Source: Physcomitrium patens (lineage: Eukaryota > Streptophyta > Bryopsida > Funariales > Funariaceae). From it: DNA of 64,000 nucleotides. Where the stretch lies: positions 6,968,172-7,032,171 of the forward strand of contig NC_037269.1 in NCBI RefSeq assembly GCF_000002425.4. Direction: 5' to 3'. Positions 58,434 through 64,000 of this stretch are shown here, piece by piece; the first letter of the stretch is position 1; every line of letters begins with the position of its first letter. The notes under the pieces were generated by a model that made no database searches, was not told where the DNA came from, and saw only the letters and a list, made by a program, of their open reading frames with translations. A program made the position numbers and the translations under genes.

Positions 58434-60496
58434 TTAAATATAATTTTTAACTTATTCTATTTATCTTCCTTGAAGTTCTCTTTGACAATTGGCTAGAATG
58501 TAGGTGTCTACTTTATGCTTTATACATTTGAGCTACAAAATATAGTACACCAATATTTATACAAACATATGATATATAATTTGATGATTGGCATGAGACA
58601 TATGCTAAAGGTCTAAAAATCTAGATTGATTATTGGTGGTGGCAAAAAAATATTGTATATGTTAAGAATTGTTTGATCTAGCAAAAAATCTACAAAAACT
58701 TTGAAAAAGATTCATAGTTAACAAATATGATTAGACATCATAAGACATAATTAGATAGGTTTGCATCTACAAACATCGCCATGTTTAAAGAAGTGCCTCA
58801 TAATTAATATGGCTTTTCTTTTCACTTCATCATTATTTTCTTGTTTTTATAGTTCTTATAGCCTACATTTTTAAGACCATGTTAGCATATGTAGGTGGTG
58901 GAGCTTTTACTAGATCAACACCAAAGATAGAGATAAAAGTAGACCAACTTAAAGGCAATCTATTCAGAACAATGCATATCAATTTCATCTTATCAACCTT
59001 TATGTTGATGCCAACCAATGCATCAACTTTAAAATCTATATCTTACAAATAATTCTTTACTACGTGCATGTGATTACGAGCACTTTTATTTTTTTATTTT
59101 TTTGGTCTGAAACAATCTTACACTAATGTACATGTCTTACAAAGCATAGCTTAAAATAATTCTAACACCTTACTACATCTATGTCAAATGTGTTGACTTT
59201 AATGAAGACTCTCTTCTTCACTACAGCCATCAAAATTGATTTTATTTTTGCCTTTAGTTGTTTGATTTGATACATAGTGAGAAATGGCTCCCATTTGTAC
59301 CTTAACTGAAATGAGTGCACGTCATTTCTTTGAAGATCTTTTTCCAAAACTTGAGATTGAGATTTCATTCTCAAATTTACTTTGTCATTTGATTTTATCA
59401 AAATTAGAGGATTATTTGTAGTCTAAATCCCCTTGACAGCTTTCATGACATGGGCCGTTCTGTACTTCTGAGACAGCTGTTTTCAATGCATGGGACTAAG
59501 GTATCAATTTCAGCTTGAAAATCATTTAACCACCAACACGTGTCACTAACCCACTGGGCTGAGGAAGGTTGAAAGCTATCCAGCCTTGAAGAAAAACGAT
59601 CTGAAATCCATGTATTGAAGCAGCAACCAACTCCAACTGGTACCCATTGCAAATGTGAAGTCATGCACGGCATCATAGAAGGAATCTCCTATTTATGAAG
59701 TCTGGAGGTCTGCTCCCATACAGATGCAAATCTATATGATTGACACTAGAACTTTCACTTGCCTGAAGTATTCTGACAATCTTCACGCAGATCATAAACA
59801 AAAATGCAAACATGTAATTCATTATCTCTCAGAACGCAGCAACCTCTTCAGCTGTGGAACAGATCTTAATATTAAAACCCGTCCAACCAGAGGTGCGTGA
59901 AACTAACTGCATCAAACGATTAAGCATTTGCAATTTTATCAAGGACATGCAGAATACTTCAAGAAGGAACAAGAAGCAACAAAATTTCGAAAACGAAAAT
60001 CCAAGGAATGTACACGTTACTTGCTATTGCGATACTCGTCATGTTGGTTCCAAGAAAGTCTCCAAAGGAAAGCTGAAGGGGTCTCGCTAGACAAAGCATT
60101 AGCATATAGAAATAAATAAGATAAGGTAATCAATAAAATGTACGTTCAACATGAAACGACCCTTGAAAAGTAGGACATACTTTAAATCCTCCACAGACAT
60201 ACGTTGAGGTCACCTTTTCACAATGTTGTATGCTGATGGAGAAGTACAAGCAAGTATCTCCAGAATTACACAATTACGTGAATTTTCAGAAAAGGAGCAA
60301 TTGGGGATATCATTCATGAAAAATTTTAGTATCCTGGCCTAAAAATGAGGTAGACATGTTAGTAAATTTCTTCATAGCGCCGCACTACACGACTAAAATT
60401 TAAAAAGCATAGGTTAAATTAATAAAAGGTTACTAAGAAGAACCTGTACAGGCGTTTGTTTCCTGAAGTATCTTCTAGTTGACATCGTCCAACACA
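58431..60496. other. Intergenic DNA and probable 3' UTR side of the farnesol-dehydrogenase-like gene
   Basis: AT-rich to about 59.4 kb, then more balanced. The minus frame 59443-59676 (MMPCMTSHLQWVPVG) has no recognisable family. Sequence close to 60496 is likely the 3' UTR; no poly(A) signal was assigned with confidence. Confidence 0.35.
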
Positions 60497-62976
60497 CTAG
60501 TACTTGATGCGACCAGTGGCTTTAAGCCAGGTAAGAAGCTGAAGCAATCCTTCTTCTAGTGGTCGCGACTTGTAACCTAGCTCCCTTTCTGCCTTCTCAC
60601 TCGAGTACGCCCACTGGTGCTTTAAAATATTTACAGACTGCACAATTCAACAATAGGAGTCTTGAGGACTAAATTCCTTCGGGATTAAAGGTAGATACTT
60701 TACGAAGGAAAAATTAGAAATCCTTGAAGTTCCTTTGAACTTACATGAGTGGTAATGAAAGGTATTTGGTGGGATATGCCAGTCCATGCGCCAAAACGCG
60801 CCCACTGGACACAAAGAAAGCCAGCCACATCCAAGACCCACATTGGGATAGTGACTTTTGCAGGATTTGTCTTCGTTAGCCCAGCAGCCAGGTCAAAGAC
60901 TTCGTGAAAGGACATGTTGTCTCCACACAACATATACCGCTCACCTACCCTTCCTATTTCAATTGCAGCAAGATAAGCAACTACGACATCATCGATGTGG
61001 CAGAAGGAAAACTTCTTAACTTTATAGCCAACATACCCAGGCATTCGGCCGTTAAATCGTTCAATCATCTGCGAGTAACATAACAAACGATGAACGTGAC
61101 AGCAGAGCCAAAACCCTAGTACAAAATTCAGCAAAGACAAAGCTTCCTTTACGAGTGTTACTTGACACAATTTTTGTCGTAATAAGTATCGACAAAACGA
61201 TCAAAAACCGATTTGAATCGCTATCAAATGTTTAGTAGAGTTTGAAGGATGCTGCAAAGGAACACAGATGTAAAACCTGAAATTGCATTTGGATCAAAGC
61301 CAACAGAGACTCGCACCATAATTAAATTAGACCATTGCCAACACTACCATATACAAAACTTCTTTGTATTGGATTTTTGTACCGTGGTACTCATATGCCA
61401 TGCTTCTACGTAAATTATAGAAGTTGCATGAAAATCATCAGCTACAGGTGCCACAATTTATCTATGAAATAGATGATCTCAAAACAAGCACGGAGAGGGT
61501 TATAAGAAGGGCACATACCATCTCAGCTAGAGAGTTGCCTTTAGTCATTGACCCGGGGCCGTATATTATTCCTGGATACAAAGAAACAATTGGCACACCC
61601 TCCATAGCAGCTTCACAAGCAAGCTTATCCGCAAATGCTTTTGATTCCTCGTACGGCGAGTAGAACGCCTTCATCGAGTGAAACTGCGAAAATCCTCAAT
61701 CAGACAAAAAACTTTTCACTGGAAAGAACTGAAAAAGTTGATGCATTCAATTAATACGGATCTAGACACATGAGCGGCTAAAAGATGAATAGTTTTCACA
61801 AACTCGTCAACGGTGTTTTCAAAAGTGAGAGAGTTAAAAGAATTGGAATCCAAACCTGGGTTTCATCTCCAATGTAGCCGTCAGTTGGACCCACGGCGAA
61901 AAAGGAAGAAGTATAGATAAGTTTCTTCACACTAGGAGTGGCCTTCACAGCTTCTATTACATTCTTAAACCCCTCCACGTTCACCTACTACAACAAAATG
62001 CAATGACGCCAAAGGTATGAATTCTCTATAATATCCTACAGTGATGAACTTCAAATTCTACGGTAGGCACGGAAAGAAAACGATAACCTAAATGAAGGTT
62101 TAAGACGAATATTACAAAAGCTCAGAATGGACTACTTGCAACACCTAATTGTGATTTTCTTCCAATTCATTGAGCATTCCTCAGTCTTCAAAGGGTAAGG
62201 ATCTAGAAGCAGTAGAAAAAACTGCCTTGTAAGGTCTCCAACAGAATTGGCAGCAATAAGATAAGAGCATCACCACTTGTACACTACCTGAAAACTATAC
62301 CCAAACTGAAAAACCTATACCTGAAAAATCTATATCAGCGATAGAGGATAAATATATAGAATTCTTGATGGTGCTTGAATGACGTCAAATCGGTGCGCCT
62401 GTTTCTATTTGGGAATACCCAACTATGGTGGGAACTCGAAGTTGAGGCGCACAGATTCTTGCCTGAATAGAGTTGCTTGAATGCAGACATAGTGAGGATT
62501 GCAGTCCCAGCATTGGAGTTCTAAATAACTTGTTGTCATACACACACAGGATACAGGCTTGCAGTGGATTGATGCATCTCTAACTGATTGCCCATGCATA
62601 GAAATATGGTTGACTGGAGTTCCCTACATACAGAAAATTTATATAAAAATATAAAAATATAAAATAAAAACCCCAGAGGAGATGTCCTAATCAGTAGGAA
62701 GGAAAGATAACATACTTTGAAGAACTGGGAGGAGTCCGGCAACCACGATCCCACCAACGCAGCAGTGTGCACAACATAGTCGCACCCCTCTATTGCCCTT
62801 CTCACAGACTCCCCATCGCGAATGTCGCCCTCGACGAGCTCCACCTCAGGCGGCAGCTCCTGCACCTGACTCGTCTTCCTCACGAGCGCCACCACGGTAA
62901 GTCCAGCATGAACTAACATCCCGCATAGTCTCCCTCCTAAGTACCCAGTGGCCCCTGTCACCATAACCCTCCTCAT
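60497..62976 (-). CDS. FLDH: Farnesol dehydrogenase-like NAD(P)-binding SDR, 339 aa, five exons
   Basis: Exons (minus): 62976-62716, 61984-61856, 61683-61519, 61068-60745, 60637-60497. All introns have GT-AG borders and phase 0; joined length is 339 codons plus TAG, close to the ~344 aa of Arabidopsis FLDH (At4g33360). The extended-SDR signature is complete: TGATGYLG cofactor loop (7-14), LVEGDIRDG (about 48-56), Ser113/Ser114 in YTSSFF, and catalytic Y141-x3-K145 in SPYEESK, then YPGIIYGPG and HIDDVV. IERFNGRMPGY, KFSFCHIDDV, GERYMLCGDN and the C-terminal KHQWAYSSEKAERELGY track the FLDH family, which oxidises farnesol to farnesal with NAD+. The start is the only in-frame ATG after a TAG at 63052-63054. 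Intron 1 is 731 bp. Substrate specificity is inferred from family. Confidence 0.9.
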
Positions 62977-63420
62977 CTTCCCCGTCTCCTCCCCAAAACT
63001 CAACTCCCACCAATTCCACTTCCAAACGATCTCAAATTCCCACGGCTCCCACTAACGAGAACTCAAGCCCTAATCAGCAATTTCGACGAATTCCGGTGCT
63101 CAAGCTTGAGAAGATAGGATGCAGGAGGTTTTCAGAAGCTCCTCGGTGTAGCAGCAATGTGAACGAGTCTAACCTGTACCAACAGCAATCTTCAAAGGTG
63201 AGAGGAACCCACTCGAATTAGGAAACCGCTGATGCTATAATCGACTTCGAATCGAAGCAATTCCTGTGCACAAATCGCCAATTCGAAGACAAACGCGAAT
63301 TGCAAAGGCGGGCTAAGCTCGAGGCCATCGCCGACCTCAAGAGCCCCTCGTCACCAATGTGGAGAGTTAAGATGTTTCAAGGCTCATCCAAAAGTGTAGA
63401 TATCAGAAGCCCTGTTTAGT
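62977..63420 (-). promoter_or_regulatory. 5' leader and promoter side of the FLDH-like gene
   Basis: Balanced base composition ends near 63420, where AT-rich DNA starts. No TATA box was assigned. An in-frame TAG at 63052-63054 separates it from the coding start. Confidence 0.4.
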
Positions 63421-63904
63421 AAATTTATTTGGATTTATATTTCTATCTTCTTCTCTGACCCAACTAAGGTTTAATCCATACATTGATTAGTGTTTGTATG
63501 TCAAAAAATCAATAGCATCCAAATATTTTTCTTGTAGAACAAAGATTTATTCATTAATTAGTGTTTGAATATGAGAATAATAATATCAATTTAATATTTT
63601 TATTAGAATAGACTTTGATGTGTAATTATAATTGAATTCTATTGTAATTAGTTTCTCACTAAAGGATTATAAACAAATAGACTATTCTATAAAATCCTAT
63701 AATTTTACTGTTTTGTCTATGAAGAGTGTAAACATCTTCTATGCTATTCAAGTTCTATTCTAGTCTAGTAGAAGAACTCCTCATTTATCCAATTGTTAAT
63801 CTAATTTTTATAAAGTTTTTGCAATAAGCAATTATAGTTTAGGAAAATAGATCAAATTATCATTCTAATTTATTGTCAGAGATATATATAGGAACTCTAG
63901 TAAA
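63421..63904. other. AT-rich intergenic DNA
   Basis: No coding or structured feature was seen. Confidence 0.5.
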
Positions 63905-64000
63905 AGTAGATAAAAATAGGTTAATTTCATAATACCTATATGATTAGATAAAAGTAGATAAAAGTAGATAAAAATATGTTAATTTCATAATACCTTTTAG
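63905..64000 (+). repeat. U3 fragment of a related LTR at the window edge
   Basis: AGTAAAAGTAGATAAAAATA and GGTTAATTTCATAATACCT, present twice, match the early U3 of the A-type LTR (GATAAAAGTA, GGTTAATTGTGTAATATCT). The element, if any, lies beyond the window. Confidence 0.55.

Noticed and set aside
59443..59676. 77-codon minus-strand ORF with many Cys and Trp residues
   Set aside because: There is no recognisable motif and no splice partner; it was left as intergenic or UTR-side sequence.
62536..63003. Longer start at 63003 for the FLDH-like protein
   Set aside because: That codon is TTG. The first in-frame ATG after the upstream TAG (63052-63054) is at 62976, and the frame after 62716 is intron.
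1..64000. CRISPR arrays, rRNA, tRNA, bacterial operons
   Set aside because: None seen. Repeats present are LTRs, MITEs and satellites, and genes have introns.

Overview
The window looks like nuclear DNA of a non-seed land plant, most likely a moss. This is inferred from an AT-rich, repeat-dominated sequence with small gene islands, a land-plant farnesol-dehydrogenase-type gene with five phase-0 exons, and a chromodomain Ty3/gypsy family resembling the Tcn1-like chromoviruses known from mosses. No bacterial operon, rRNA, tRNA or CRISPR array was seen.

Layout. 1-2.4 kb: the N-terminal 292 codons of a 2-oxoglutarate/Fe(II) dioxygenase gene on the minus strand, running off the left edge, then a decayed armadillo-repeat gene fragment. 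3.6-10.0 kb: Ty3/gypsy element A (plus strand) with LTRs and a GACCA target duplication. 10-27 kb: gene-poor AT-rich DNA holding a Mutator-like MITE, a dispersed repeat pair, a 19-bp minisatellite, a ~92-bp satellite with dimeric order, a perfect 16-bp hairpin and a broken hypothetical gene. 27-32.9 kb: a decayed element F of another gypsy lineage plus a degenerate accessory ORF. 32.9-54.3 kb: a nest of related chromoviruses. Old fragment E (plus) was split by D (minus). Young element B (minus, TSD TTAGA) sits beside E and is itself split inside gag by young element C (plus, TSD GAACC). 54.3-60.4 kb: very AT-rich DNA with TA microsatellites and an almost erased RT relic G. 60.5-63.0 kb: an apparently complete five-exon gene for a farnesol-dehydrogenase-like SDR (339 aa). 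The right edge holds the start of another LTR.

The young chromovirus family is the most interesting content. (1) The 11 nt just after each 5' LTR are the exact reverse complement of the predicted first 11 nt of the transcript, which starts 31 nt after the start of the TATA box. This predicts Tf1-type self-priming rather than tRNA priming, and the older family (D) conserves it with 12 nt. (2) Element C is mosaic: U3 and the 3' half are B-type, while R-U5, leader, gag and the start of pol are A-type. One switch falls at the predicted transcript start and one lies inside RT, as expected from intermolecular strand transfer in a heterodimeric particle. (3) All three young copies carry the same in-frame TAG inside RT, although the rest of pol is uninterrupted in B and C. 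(4) A 423-nt ORF of constant length follows pol in four copies.

All boundaries, alignments and difference counts were read by eye, with no database search.
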